A stretch of DNA of 64,000 nucleotides. Source: Streptomyces sp. BHT-5-2 (lineage in GTDB: Bacteria; Actinomycetota; Actinomycetes; Streptomycetales; Streptomycetaceae). The notes beneath the pieces are model-generated. The model worked only from the letters and a program-made list of their open reading frames with translations. It ran no database searches and was not told where the DNA came from. Position numbers and translations under genes: made by a program. Below, piece by piece: positions 43,394 to 51,176 of this stretch (positions within the stretch are counted from its first letter, which is position 1; each line of letters starts with the position of its first letter). The stretch covers positions 124,001-188,000 of the forward strand of contig NZ_CP081497.1 in NCBI RefSeq assembly GCF_019774615.1, written 5' to 3'.

Positions 43394-44599
43394 TCAGCGC
43401 CCGCCGGACACCAGCAGTGGCGCACCACCGGGAGCCGAGGCCGGCCGCCCGTTCGCCGCCGGCACCCCGGCCAGCGGCGCCGGCCCGGCCGCCAGCAGCC
43501 CCCGCGCGGCCAGCTCCGGCCGGACCCCCTCGCCGAACCAGTACGCCTCCTCCAGGTGCGGATACCCGGACAGCACGAAGTGCTCGATGCCCAGCGCGTG
43601 GTACTCCTCGATCCGGTCCGCCACCTCCGCATGGCTCCCGACCAGCGCGGTCCCCGCACCGCCCCGCACCAGGCCCACGCCGGCCCACAGGTTCGGCGAG
43701 ATCTCCAGCTTGTCGCGCGAGCCGCCGTGCAAGGCCAGCATCCGCTGCTGCCCCACCGACTCGCTCCGGCCCAGCGCCTGCTGCGCCGCGGCGACGGTGT
43801 CCGGATCGAGGTCGTCCAGCAGCCGGTCCGCGGTGGCCCACGCCTCCTTCGACGAGTCCCGCGAGAGGGTGTGCAGCCGGATCCCGAACCGGACCGTCCG
43901 CCCCTCCCGCTCCGCCAGCCCGCGAATCCAGTCGATCTTCTGCTGCACCTGCTCCGGCGGCTCGCCCCAGGTCAGATAGACATCGACGTTCCGCGCGGCC
44001 ACCGGCCCGGCCGCCGCCGACGACCCACCGAAGAAGATCTCCGGCAGCGGATCCGGCGGCAGCGCCGTCAGCCCGCCCTCGACCTCGTAGTGCTCCCCCC
44101 GGAAGTCGAACGGCCGGCCGCTCCACACCCCCCGCACGACCTGGAGGAACTCGTCCGTCCGCGCATACCGCTGATCATGGCCGAGGTGGTCCCCGAACCG
44201 CTTCTGCTCGGTGGAGTCCCCGCCGGTCACCACGTTCAGCAACAGCCGCCCCCGCGAGACCCGCTGGAACGTGGCGGCCATCTGCGCGGCCAGCACCGGC
44301 GAGATCACCCCCGGCCGGAACGCCACCAGGAACTTCAGCCGCTCGGTGACCTGCGACAGCGCCATCGTCGTCAGCCAGGCGTCCTCGCACCACGTACCGG
44401 TCGGGGTGAGCACCGCCTCGAACCCCAACTGCTCGGCGGCTCCTGCGATCTGCGTCAGATACCCGACGTCCGGGGCGCGCACCCCGCTCACCGGGGTGAT
44501 CCGGTCCCGCCGGACGCCCCCGTCGGTGTAGGCGTGCCGGTCGACGAGCGTCCGCCCGTCGCCGCCGGTCGGCAGGAACCAATGCAGGTGTACGGACAT
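43394..44599 (-). CDS. ssuD: FMNH2-dependent alkanesulfonate monooxygenase
   Basis: The 401-residue LLM-class TIM barrel shows SsuD features: VHLHWFLPTGGDGRTLVDR near the start, EAVLTPTGTWCEDAWLTTMAL, FLVAFRPGVISPVLAAQMAATF, RLLLNVVTGGDSTEQKRFGD, and the long EILTQ-like helices before the end. It releases sulfite from alkanesulfonates for use as sulfur source and needs a flavin reductase, which is not seen nearby. It starts 1 bp after the ssuA stop and has good coupling. Confidence 0.94.
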   Translation of the reverse strand: MSVHLHWFLPTGGDGRTLVDRHAYTDGGVRRDRITPVSGVRAPDVGYLTQIAGAAEQLGFEAVLTPTGTWCEDAWLTTMALSQVTERLKFLVAFRPGVISPVLAAQMAATFQRVSRGRLLLNVVTGGDSTEQKRFGDHLGHDQRYARTDEFLQVVRGVWSGRPFDFRGEHYEVEGGLTALPPDPLPEIFFGGSSAAAGPVAARNVDVYLTWGEPPEQVQQKIDWIRGLAEREGRTVRFGIRLHTLSRDSSKEAWATADRLLDDLDPDTVAAAQQALGRSESVGQQRMLALHGGSRDKLEISPNLWAGVGLVRGGAGTALVGSHAEVADRIEEYHALGIEHFVLSGYPHLEEAYWFGEGVRPELAARGLLAAGPAPLAGVPAANGRPASAPGGAPLLVSGGR

Positions 44600-44600
44600 G

Positions 44601-45671
44601 TCACCGGGCCTTTCCGTAGATGCGCGGTGCCGTGCCCGAAGGCGGCAGACCGCTGTTGAAGCGGGGATCGACCAACTCCCCGAAGTCGAAGGAACGCGGG
44701 ATCAGCTTCAGCGCCGCGAAGGTGTCCACGATGCGCTGCTCGGAGGCGACGGCGTCCTTGTCCACGGCCACCGGCACCGCCGTCCCCCGGGTGCGCCGGA
44801 CCGCGTCCAGCGCCACCTTCTCCGGCATCCCGGTCGCCTTCGCCCAGACCTCCGCCCAGACCGCCGGGTGCCGGAACACCCAGTCCTGGGCCCGCCGCAG
44901 TCGCACCGTGTAGTCCTTCAGCGCCGCGGACTTCGCCCCGTCGGCCAGCGCGGCGGGCGCCGCCACCTGGAAGCTCAGCCCGTTCACCCGCCCCTGACCC
45001 GTCGTCAGCACCCGTGCGTCTGCCTGGTCGAGCGCCTGCGAGGTGTACGGGTCCCACACCGCCCAGGCATCGACCTTGCCCCGGGTGAACGCGGCCAGCG
45101 CGTCCGCCGGTTGGAGGAAGTTCAGCGTGACGTCCTTCGGCGACAGCCCCGCCGCGTTCAGCGACGCGACCAGCTGGTAGTTGGCCGAACTGCCCTGCGC
45201 CACCGCGATGGACCTGCCCTTCAGCTGCGCCGGGGACGTCAGCGGAGAGTCCTTCCTCACCAGGATCGCCTCACCGTCCGACCGGCTGTGGGACCCCGCG
45301 ATCACCTTGATCTTCGAGTGCGCGGCCCCCGCGAACACCGGCGGGGTGTTGCCCACCGCCCCGACGTCCACCGCCCCCGCGTTGATCGCCTCCAGCAGCG
45401 GCGGCCCCGAGGTGAACGTCGACCACCTGATCGTGTACGGCAGACAGTCCAGCTCGCCCGCCGCCCGCAGCATCGCCTCCGAACCCCCCTTCTGATCCCC
45501 GACGTTCAGCGTCGTCGCCCCCTTCCCGTCGGTGTGTCCGCCGACCCCGCCCCCGCCGGCGCGCGCGGCACCCCCGCAGGCCGTCGACGCCAGGAGGAGG
45601 GGCAGCGCCGTCAACGCGAGGAGAACCCGACGACGACCGGGCGACCGGTGGGTGCTGGGTGCGGTTGTCAT
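44601..45671 (-). CDS. ssuA: Aliphatic sulfonate ABC transporter substrate-binding lipoprotein
   Basis: The 356-residue protein has a lipoprotein signal: RRRVLLALTALPLLLASTAC with lipobox Cys at ~residue 30. The periplasmic-binding fold follows: TTLNVGDQKGGSEAMLRAAG, LLEAINAGAVDVGAVGNTPPVFA, and VDAWAVWDPYTSQAL, all SsuA/NMT1 signatures. It delivers sulfonates to SsuBC. The start overlaps the ssuB stop (ATGA). Confidence 0.93.
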   Translation of the reverse strand: MTTAPSTHRSPGRRRVLLALTALPLLLASTACGGAARAGGGGVGGHTDGKGATTLNVGDQKGGSEAMLRAAGELDCLPYTIRWSTFTSGPPLLEAINAGAVDVGAVGNTPPVFAGAAHSKIKVIAGSHSRSDGEAILVRKDSPLTSPAQLKGRSIAVAQGSSANYQLVASLNAAGLSPKDVTLNFLQPADALAAFTRGKVDAWAVWDPYTSQALDQADARVLTTGQGRVNGLSFQVAAPAALADGAKSAALKDYTVRLRRAQDWVFRHPAVWAEVWAKATGMPEKVALDAVRRTRGTAVPVAVDKDAVASEQRIVDTFAALKLIPRSFDFGELVDPRFNSGLPPSGTAPRIYGKAR

Positions 45672-46642
45672 GGGGTGTCCGTTTCGCCGTGGGCGGGTGC
45701 CGGGGTGCGGTCCGCTGTTTCCGTATCGCTTGTTTCCGTTGTTTCCGTTGTTTCCGTATCGCCGTCGTGCGGCTGCGGCCTGCCGGCCGCCGGCTTCGTG
45801 TCGGCGTCTTCCGCCGCCTCCGTCACACCGTCCGCTCCGGCCACGCCCAGGCGGCCGAGCAGCCGGGTGCGCAGCGCCGCACACCGTGGGTCCGTGACAT
45901 CCCGCGGCCGGGGCAGATCCACCGCCGTCTCGTAGGCGATCCTGCCGTCCTCCATGACCAGCACCCGGTCGGCCAGCAGCAGCGCCTCCTCCACGTCATG
46001 GGTGACCAGCAGCACCGCGCACCCGCGCTCCTGCCACAGCTCGGCCACCAGCCGCTGTGCCGTGATCCGGGTCAGCGCGTCCAACGCGCCGAACGGCTCG
46101 TCGAGCAGCAGCAGATCCGGGTCGCGCACGAGGGCCCGCGCCAACGACACCCGCTGCGCCTCACCGCCGGACAGCGTCTTCGGCCAGGCATCCACCCGAC
46201 GCCCGAGGCCGACCTCCGCCAACGCCCGTTCCGCCACCGTGCGTTCGGCCCGACCGGGCAGTCCCAACACCACGTTCCGCCAGACCCGTTTCCAAGGCAT
46301 CAGGCGCGGTGCCTGGAACGCCACCGCCCTGCGTCGCGGCACCAGCACCTCACCCTCGATCTCCCGATCGAGCCCCGCGAGCACCCGCAACAGCGTCGAC
46401 TTCCCACACCCACTGCGCCCGAGCAGCGCAACGAACTCACCTTTCTCGACGCGCAGTCGAAGCCCGTCGACCACCCGCCGCCCGGCGAACTCCCGCACCA
46501 GCCCGTCCACCCGCACCGCACCACCGGCCACCGCCGCCGACGGCGAGGGCGCGGGCGACGGGGGCGGGTCGGACCACGTGGACGACGCGGACGACTGGAC
46601 AGTGGTGGGCGTGAGGGACGCGCCCACGCCGAGGGGGCTCAC
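45668..46642 (-). CDS. ssuB: Sulfonate ABC transporter ATP-binding protein
   Basis: The 324-residue ATPase has Walker A LLGRSGCGKSTLLRVLAGL, signature TLSGGEAQRVSLARAL, Walker B LLLLDEPFGALD and H-loop LLVTHDVEEAL. A Thr- and Asp-rich C-terminal tail contains TETTETTETSDTET, unusual for SsuB. GTG 46642 overlaps the ssuC stop (GTGA). The N-terminal ~45 residues before VRVDGLVREFAGRR are low complexity. Confidence 0.93.
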   Translation of the reverse strand: MSPLGVGASLTPTTVQSSASSTWSDPPPSPAPSPSAAVAGGAVRVDGLVREFAGRRVVDGLRLRVEKGEFVALLGRSGCGKSTLLRVLAGLDREIEGEVLVPRRRAVAFQAPRLMPWKRVWRNVVLGLPGRAERTVAERALAEVGLGRRVDAWPKTLSGGEAQRVSLARALVRDPDLLLLDEPFGALDALTRITAQRLVAELWQERGCAVLLVTHDVEEALLLADRVLVMEDGRIAYETAVDLPRPRDVTDPRCAALRTRLLGRLGVAGADGVTEAAEDADTKPAAGRPQPHDGDTETTETTETSDTETADRTPAPAHGETDTP

Positions 46643-47457
46643 TGCCCCGTGAACGTCGGTCGCCACTGCAACAACAGCCTTTCGAGCGTACGGACAAGGA
46701 AATCGGCGAGCAGCCCGAGAACCGCGTAGACCACCAGACACACGACGATCACATCGGTACGGAAGAACTCCCGTGCCTGGTTCATCAGGAAGCCCAGCCC
46801 GTCGTCGGCGTTGACCTGCTCACCGAAGACCAGCGCCAGCCAGGCAGTGGCCAACGCGTACCGCAGCCCGGTCATGACACCGGGCAACGCCCCGGGCAGT
46901 ACCACATGCCGGATCAACCCCCACCGCCCCAGCCCGAGCGACGTTGCGGCCTCCACCAACTGCGCGTCCACACCCCGGATCCCGGCGTACACGTTCAGAT
47001 AGAGATGGAACGCCACCCCGACCGCGATCAGCGCGATCTTCGGCGCCTCGCCGATTCCCAACCAGATGATGAAGAGCGGGACCACCCCCACCCAGGGAAT
47101 CGACCGCAACATCTGCACGGTCGCGTCGACCAGGTCCTCACCCAGCCGCGAGAGCCCCGAGACCAACGCCAGCCCGACCCCCGCCAGCCCGCCCGACACC
47201 AGCCCCACAACGACCCGTTGCAGCGACACCCCCATCGCCGACGGCAACGTCCCGTCCGCCAGCATGCCGCCCGCCGTACGGGCGATGTCCACCGGCGACG
47301 CCAGCAGGTCCGCCGACAGCACCCCGCTGCCGCTCAGCAGCTGCCACACCACGACCAGCCCGACCGGCCCCACGGCCCGCCGTACCCACCGCGGCACCCT
47401 CCACCGCCGCCCCGAGACAGGCACCACCCGGGACAACTCCACAGCCCCACCACTCAT
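46639..47457 (-). CDS. ssuC: Sulfonate ABC transporter permease
   Basis: The 272-residue permease has six membrane segments and the EAA loop EAATSLGLGRWGLIRHVVLPGALPGVMTGLRYAL. It resembles SsuC/TauC-type permeases. It is the first gene of the ssu operon, and the cysteine-rich leader peptide gene lies 234 bp upstream on the same strand. ATG 47457 (MSGGAVEL) is chosen; longer in-frame starts lack coding bias. Confidence 0.92.
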   Translation of the reverse strand: MSGGAVELSRVVPVSGRRWRVPRWVRRAVGPVGLVVVWQLLSGSGVLSADLLASPVDIARTAGGMLADGTLPSAMGVSLQRVVVGLVSGGLAGVGLALVSGLSRLGEDLVDATVQMLRSIPWVGVVPLFIIWLGIGEAPKIALIAVGVAFHLYLNVYAGIRGVDAQLVEAATSLGLGRWGLIRHVVLPGALPGVMTGLRYALATAWLALVFGEQVNADDGLGFLMNQAREFFRTDVIVVCLVVYAVLGLLADFLVRTLERLLLQWRPTFTGQ

Positions 47458-47630
47458 CGACAACCCCAGACATAGAGGATCCAGGTACCCGGCCCCGAGC
47501 CACACGACGCCAGTCGGCGCATCCCGCCCGGACGCAGACACACCCGTACGCACCCGAACGCCCGCGGACACCCGCCGGCGCAACGCCCGACCCCGGCCCA
47601 GCAGGGACCCTCAGCGAACCCCACAGAAAC

Positions 47631-47664
47631 CGAGCATCACGGAACCGAGCATCACGGAACCGAG
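47631..47664. repeat. 15-bp tandem repeat between leader peptide and ssuC
   Basis: CGAGCATCACGGAAC occurs twice head to tail (47631-47645, 47646-47660), followed by CGAG. It lies in the transcribed region between the leader peptide and ssuC. It may be a replication-slippage product or may shape an attenuator structure. Confidence 0.6.
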
Positions 47665-47690
47665 CCGAACCGCCTGGAACGAAACGAACG

Positions 47691-47783
47691 TCAGCAACAG
47701 CGGCCGCGGTGACAACACGCGGCAGACGCCACCCGCAGCAGGTCGATGTGACCGCGCGTGGTGAGCAGGGCTGACGTAGACAT
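47691..47783 (-). CDS. Cysteine-rich leader peptide (putative attenuator of ssu operon)
   Basis: The 30-codon frame opens at ATG 47783 and contains TTRGHIDLLRVASAACC, the conserved core of the actinobacterial sulfur-operon leader peptides. It ends with Cys29-Cys30-stop, in addition to Cys23-Cys24. Such peptides sense charged tRNA-Cys: stalling at Cys codons exposes downstream expression signals. The promoter with TACGTT 7 bp before the ATG implies leaderless translation. It precedes ssuC by 234 bp. This is a well-supported recognition by pattern, not by search. Confidence 0.85.
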   Translation of the reverse strand: MSTSALLTTRGHIDLLRVASAACCHRGRCC

Positions 47784-47790
47784 GCCGACG

Positions 47791-47819
47791 AACGTAGCGC
47801 CGCCCGCAGAGCCGGTCAA
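47791..47819 (-). promoter_or_regulatory. SigA-type promoter of the ssu leader transcript
   Basis: On the minus strand TTGACC (47819-47814) and TACGTT (47796-47791) are separated by exactly 17 bp. The -10 ends 7 bp before the leader-peptide ATG, so transcription should start at or next to the A of the start codon. Confidence 0.7.
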
Positions 47820-47974
47820 ACCCCCGTCTCGTCCCCCGGACCTTTGTTACCGCAACATTGACCGGCCATGACGTGGTGGCGGTCGGGACTGTCTGGCGTT
47901 CGTGTGCGGCCCGGCCGGCGAAGCGTCCCGCGCACCTCCGGGGTCCACCCCCTCCCCTTTGCGAAAATCGCCCC

Positions 47975-48397
47975 ATGGCTGCAACCTTCACGACACGAGA
48001 AATCGACGTACACACCGGCACCACGGAGACCGTCCACGACCTGACCCGTGACTGCGTCGCCTTCCTGCGCGACGTGGCCCGGGGCCGCGACGGCCTGCTG
48101 AACGTCTTCACACCCCACGCAACGACGGGCGTCGCCCTCCTGGAGACCGGCGCCGGCAGCGACGACGACCTCCTCGCCGCACTCCACGACCTCCTCCCGG
48201 CCGACGACCGCTGGCACCACCGCCACGGCACCCCCGGTCACGGCCGCGACCACGTCCTCCCCGCCCTCGTCCCCCCACACGCCACCCTCCCGGTCCTGTC
48301 CGGCACCCTCACCCTCGGCACCTGGCAGTCGGTATGCCTGGTCGACACCAACATCTCTAATGTCAACCGTAAGGTTCGACTGAGCTTCCTAGGCTGA
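47975..48397 (+). CDS. YjbQ-family protein (UPF0047); 3' end apparently altered by integration
   Basis: The 140-residue protein has the YjbQ/UPF0047 signature: LLNVFTPHATTGVALLETGAGSDDD, then DDRWHHRHGTPGHGRDHVLPAL and GTWQSVCLVDTN. The fold binds phosphate and shows weak thiamine-phosphate synthase activity in some members. Codon use is typical of Streptomyces until GACACCAAC (to 48354). The last 14 sense codons then switch to TCT AAT CGT GTT CGA CTA types, rare in this genome, although the protein stays family-like (VRLSFLG). This suggests that the 3' end was supplied by the adjacent element. Confidence 0.88.
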   Translation: MAATFTTREIDVHTGTTETVHDLTRDCVAFLRDVARGRDGLLNVFTPHATTGVALLETGAGSDDDLLAALHDLLPADDRWHHRHGTPGHGRDHVLPALVPPHATLPVLSGTLTLGTWQSVCLVDTNISNVNRKVRLSFLG

Positions 48398-48398
48398 C
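48340..48398. other. Predicted left attachment site (att) of serine-integrase element
   Basis: An abrupt change in codon composition within yjbQ at about 48354, followed directly by a large serine integrase gene at 48461, marks the probable crossover. The core is expected near GTCGACACCAAC. Serine integrases of the Bxb1/phiC31 type recombine at short attB sites inside genes. The matching right end was not found in the window. Confidence 0.5.
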
Positions 48399-48460
48399 CA
48401 AGATCGTCCTGGGGGTGGCCGCGAAATCTCCGTACCCTGCGTGCCCGAAACGGAGAAGCT

Positions 48461-50005
48461 TTGCGCGGTACGGACCTGAACATGATCGAACGCCCCTATG
48501 ACGGATGCGGCAAGTGCCTGCTTGGCGTGCGGCGGCTGTCCCGCATGAAGCTGGCCACATCGTCCCCGGAGCGCCAACGGGAGGACGTTCTGACTGCCGC
48601 CGCATCTGTCGGCGGCCACATCATCGGCTGGGCCGACGACTGGGAGGTGTCCGGAGCCACGGACCCGATGACCCGGCCCAAGCTCGGCCCGTGGCTGCGT
48701 GACGAGAGGGGCCCATACGACGGCCTCGTCGCCGCAGCCGTGGACCGGCTCGGCCGCAATGTCGTCGACTGCCTGAACACCGGCTACAAGATGCGCGACG
48801 AGGGAAAGCTACTCGTCACGTATGGTCACGACGGCCCGTGGGATCTCGACGACCAGGTGGACGAGAACCGCTTCACCATGGAGGCGTGGGGTGCGCAGAT
48901 GGAACTGCGTGCCATCCAGCGCCGGAACCGCAACGCCACCGTCAAGACGCGTGCTGCCGGACGCCCCAAGGGCAAGCCCTCGTACGGTTTCCGCTACGTC
49001 CGGGTGGTGATGGGCGGCAAGATCGACCACGTCGAACTGCACCCGCACGCCTCGACCGTGATCAGGCTCGTCGCTCGTCGCATCCTGGCCGACCCTGAGC
49101 ACAATACGCCCAGCAGCGAGGCGGCTCGATTGAACCGTGCTGGTGAGTTGGCCCCCGTCGATCACTTGGCCGTGATGTACGGGAAGCCGTCACGTGGCCG
49201 GCCGTGGCACCCGACGAGCCTGAAGAACATCCTTCTCTCTGAGGCGGCGCTGGGCTACTTGATGCACAGCGGCAAGCCCGTCATCGATCAGGAGGGCAAC
49301 CCCGTACGTCTCTGCGAGGGCCTGTGGGACCGGGCGACGCATGAGGCGTTGAAGAAGGCTCTCACCGCCAAGGAGACGCCATGGAAGGGGCGCCGATCGA
49401 ACCGCAGCTATCTGCTGACGGAGATGGCGCTTTGCGGGCAGTGTCACCACAGGCTGTTCACGCAGACCTCTGCCGATGCGCCGCCGCGCTACGCGTGCAC
49501 GGCCCGGAACAAGGGGTGGCTGAGCGCACAGGACTGCCGCCCCGCGCCCCTGATACGTGACCATCTCCTGGAGGAGTATGTAGAGGAATGGTTCCTGCAG
49601 AACTTCGGCGATGGCGCGATCTTCGAGACCGTCTACGACCCCGGCAATGGGGTGCCGGAACGCATAGCTGAAGTACAGGCGACGCGGGAGCGATTTCGGG
49701 CGGACCGCGAGGCCGGTCTGTACGACGATGCCGACGACGCGCAGTGGTTCCGGGAGCGGTACGCCGCGTTGGGGCGCGAACTGGCGGCCCTGGAGGCCGA
49801 ACCGCGGCGTTCGCCCGGCATGGTCCAGCGGCCAACCGGAGAGACGGTCGCAGACCGCTGGGACAAGGCGCTCGATGTCCAGGCCCGAAAGGAGATCCTC
49901 ATGGACTTCGGCGTCCGGGTCACCCTCTTCCCAGCCGGGGCTCCGGTCCGCTTCGTAGCCGGCATCATGCATGGCCCGGAACGAAATCCGTCTGGTGCTC
50001 CGTAG
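48461..50005 (+). CDS. int: Large serine integrase (Bxb1-like site-specific recombinase)
   Basis: The 514-residue recombinase aligns by eye with Bxb1-type integrases. The catalytic block is VRRLSRMKLATSSPERQRED (nucleophile Ser in RRLSR, residue 27), with VDRLGRNVVDCLNTGY carrying the catalytic Arg. The recombinase domain follows (KPSYGFRYVRVV, RPWHPTSLKNILLSEAALGYL). A zinc ribbon comes next (CGQCHHRLFTQTS then YACTARNKG), and then a coiled-coil region. TTG 48461 is preferred because GGAGAAGC precedes it; ATG 48482 is an alternative. It catalyses integration at yjbQ and, with the adjacent directionality factor, excision. Confidence 0.93.
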   Translation: MRGTDLNMIERPYDGCGKCLLGVRRLSRMKLATSSPERQREDVLTAAASVGGHIIGWADDWEVSGATDPMTRPKLGPWLRDERGPYDGLVAAAVDRLGRNVVDCLNTGYKMRDEGKLLVTYGHDGPWDLDDQVDENRFTMEAWGAQMELRAIQRRNRNATVKTRAAGRPKGKPSYGFRYVRVVMGGKIDHVELHPHASTVIRLVARRILADPEHNTPSSEAARLNRAGELAPVDHLAVMYGKPSRGRPWHPTSLKNILLSEAALGYLMHSGKPVIDQEGNPVRLCEGLWDRATHEALKKALTAKETPWKGRRSNRSYLLTEMALCGQCHHRLFTQTSADAPPRYACTARNKGWLSAQDCRPAPLIRDHLLEEYVEEWFLQNFGDGAIFETVYDPGNGVPERIAEVQATRERFRADREAGLYDDADDAQWFRERYAALGRELAALEAEPRRSPGMVQRPTGETVADRWDKALDVQARKEILMDFGVRVTLFPAGAPVRFVAGIMHGPERNPSGAP

Positions 50006-50095
50006 CTGAGGCCACTACACGATAATCCCGGCTTCGCCTAACCCTGGTTTTCTTTGACCATCGGACCCTGACTCGTGATCGTGTGTAGGGGTGAC

Positions 50096-50764
50096 ATGGT
50101 GGCTGAAGGTATTGGATCCGGGACGATCGTTGGCCGATTCCGGGCCGAGGAAGAACGGCAAGATGGGCAACCCGTGGCTTGCCCGGGATGGCTGCTGACG
50201 ACACAGGGCGAAGAGGTGGCAGCACTGGTGACTGGGCTCTACGGCGGACGTCCTCGAAGCTGCAACCGGAAACCGGGAACCTTTGAAGTGGTGCTGGAAA
50301 AGGACGCGATCGCGGTGACTGTCGATGGCCCATCGTCTGTGATCAATCACCTGGTGTTGGGGGAGCGGCACGATCCAATCCATGTCTGTAACGGATCCGC
50401 CTTCCTCGCGCCGATGGATAGCGTCGGTCATCCGTGCGGCTGCCCTGAGTCGGCGTTCGCGCGTAAAGCGGCAGCCCGGTCCGGTCGCGGCCCCAAACCG
50501 GATGCTCGTCTCACATTTCGGCTCGCGGCGGCTCCGGATGCGGGTTTGTTCGGCCTCTCGTCGTCTTCGTGGACGTTTTACGAATCATTGAGTGCCGCAG
50601 CCGATGCCATGGAGCGTGCCAACGCCAAGGCGCGGATGGAGATACGTCTGCAACGCAAGGTTGTCACAACGAGGTCCGGGATGACTGTCAGCTATGTGCA
50701 CCCAGCCTTCTCGATCGTGGAACGGGAATCCGCTGCGCCGGGAGATCTGCAGCTTGCGGCGTGA
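50096..50764 (+). CDS. Recombination directionality factor (phiC31 Gp3-like)
   Basis: The 222-residue protein has the order seen in actinobacterial Gp3-like directionality factors: GTIVGRFRAEEER, TTQGEEVAALVTGLYGGRPRS, AVTVDGPSSVINHLVL, GHPCGCPESAFARKAAARSGRG and KPDARLTFRLAAAPDAGLFG, then SSSWTFYESL. In phiC31 such a factor binds the integrase and reverses the reaction to excision. The gene begins 91 bp after the integrase on the same strand, with AGGGGTG before ATG 50096. Its GC content is lower than that of core genes, consistent with mobile origin. Confidence 0.78.
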   Translation: MVAEGIGSGTIVGRFRAEEERQDGQPVACPGWLLTTQGEEVAALVTGLYGGRPRSCNRKPGTFEVVLEKDAIAVTVDGPSSVINHLVLGERHDPIHVCNGSAFLAPMDSVGHPCGCPESAFARKAAARSGRGPKPDARLTFRLAAAPDAGLFGLSSSSWTFYESLSAAADAMERANAKARMEIRLQRKVVTTRSGMTVSYVHPAFSIVERESAAPGDLQLAA

Positions 50765-51176
50765 ACTCGGAGAAGTCGGCTCAGCATTCAGTTAATCATG
50801 GGCCCGCAGGCTTTCAGCATGCGCTGAACTGGTGTCTTAGGCCCTGACGTGCCCATGGAGACGTGATGTCGGTGGGGTGTTGGCCTGTTCCCGGCGTATA
50901 GGCCGGTCTCTTCCGCCCCACCTGGGACTTCATCCCGGAAAGGGCCTCTGACCTGCATCGGAGGCTCTTTCCGGCCTTTCACGCGCTTGCCGCTTTGGGC
51001 AGCCGAAAGTCCCTCGAAAGTCCCTCTGGCAGAGCTGAAAGTCCCTGAAAAATCCCAGAGCTGGGTGGTCACCGGAGGCGTCTGAGCAGCCGCTCCACGG
51101 GGGTACCCACGCTGATGATGTAGTTGCGTGCCACCCAAGGCGCTGCCCCTCTGGAAGCGGGGTGGACAGGTCTGTC
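50765..51176. other. 412-bp gap between directionality factor and array A, with three GAAAGTCCCT iterons
   Basis: No gene is supported here. GAAAGTCCCT occurs at 51005-51014, 51016-51025 and 51037-51046. A minus-strand frame tail (WVARNYIISVGTPVERLLRR ending at 51069) looks like a gene remnant but has no start of its own. The right end of the element, if small, could lie here, but no copy of the yjbQ junction was seen. Confidence 0.5.

Noticed and set aside
46639..47583. Longer ssuC with 42 extra N-terminal residues
   Set aside because: The extension lacks membrane or signal character and codon bias; ATG 47457 fits SsuC length.
51069..51146. Minus-strand tail WVARNYIISVGTPVERLLRR resembling a protein C terminus
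   Set aside because: Its upstream frame runs into array A and has no start or domain; at most a gene remnant.
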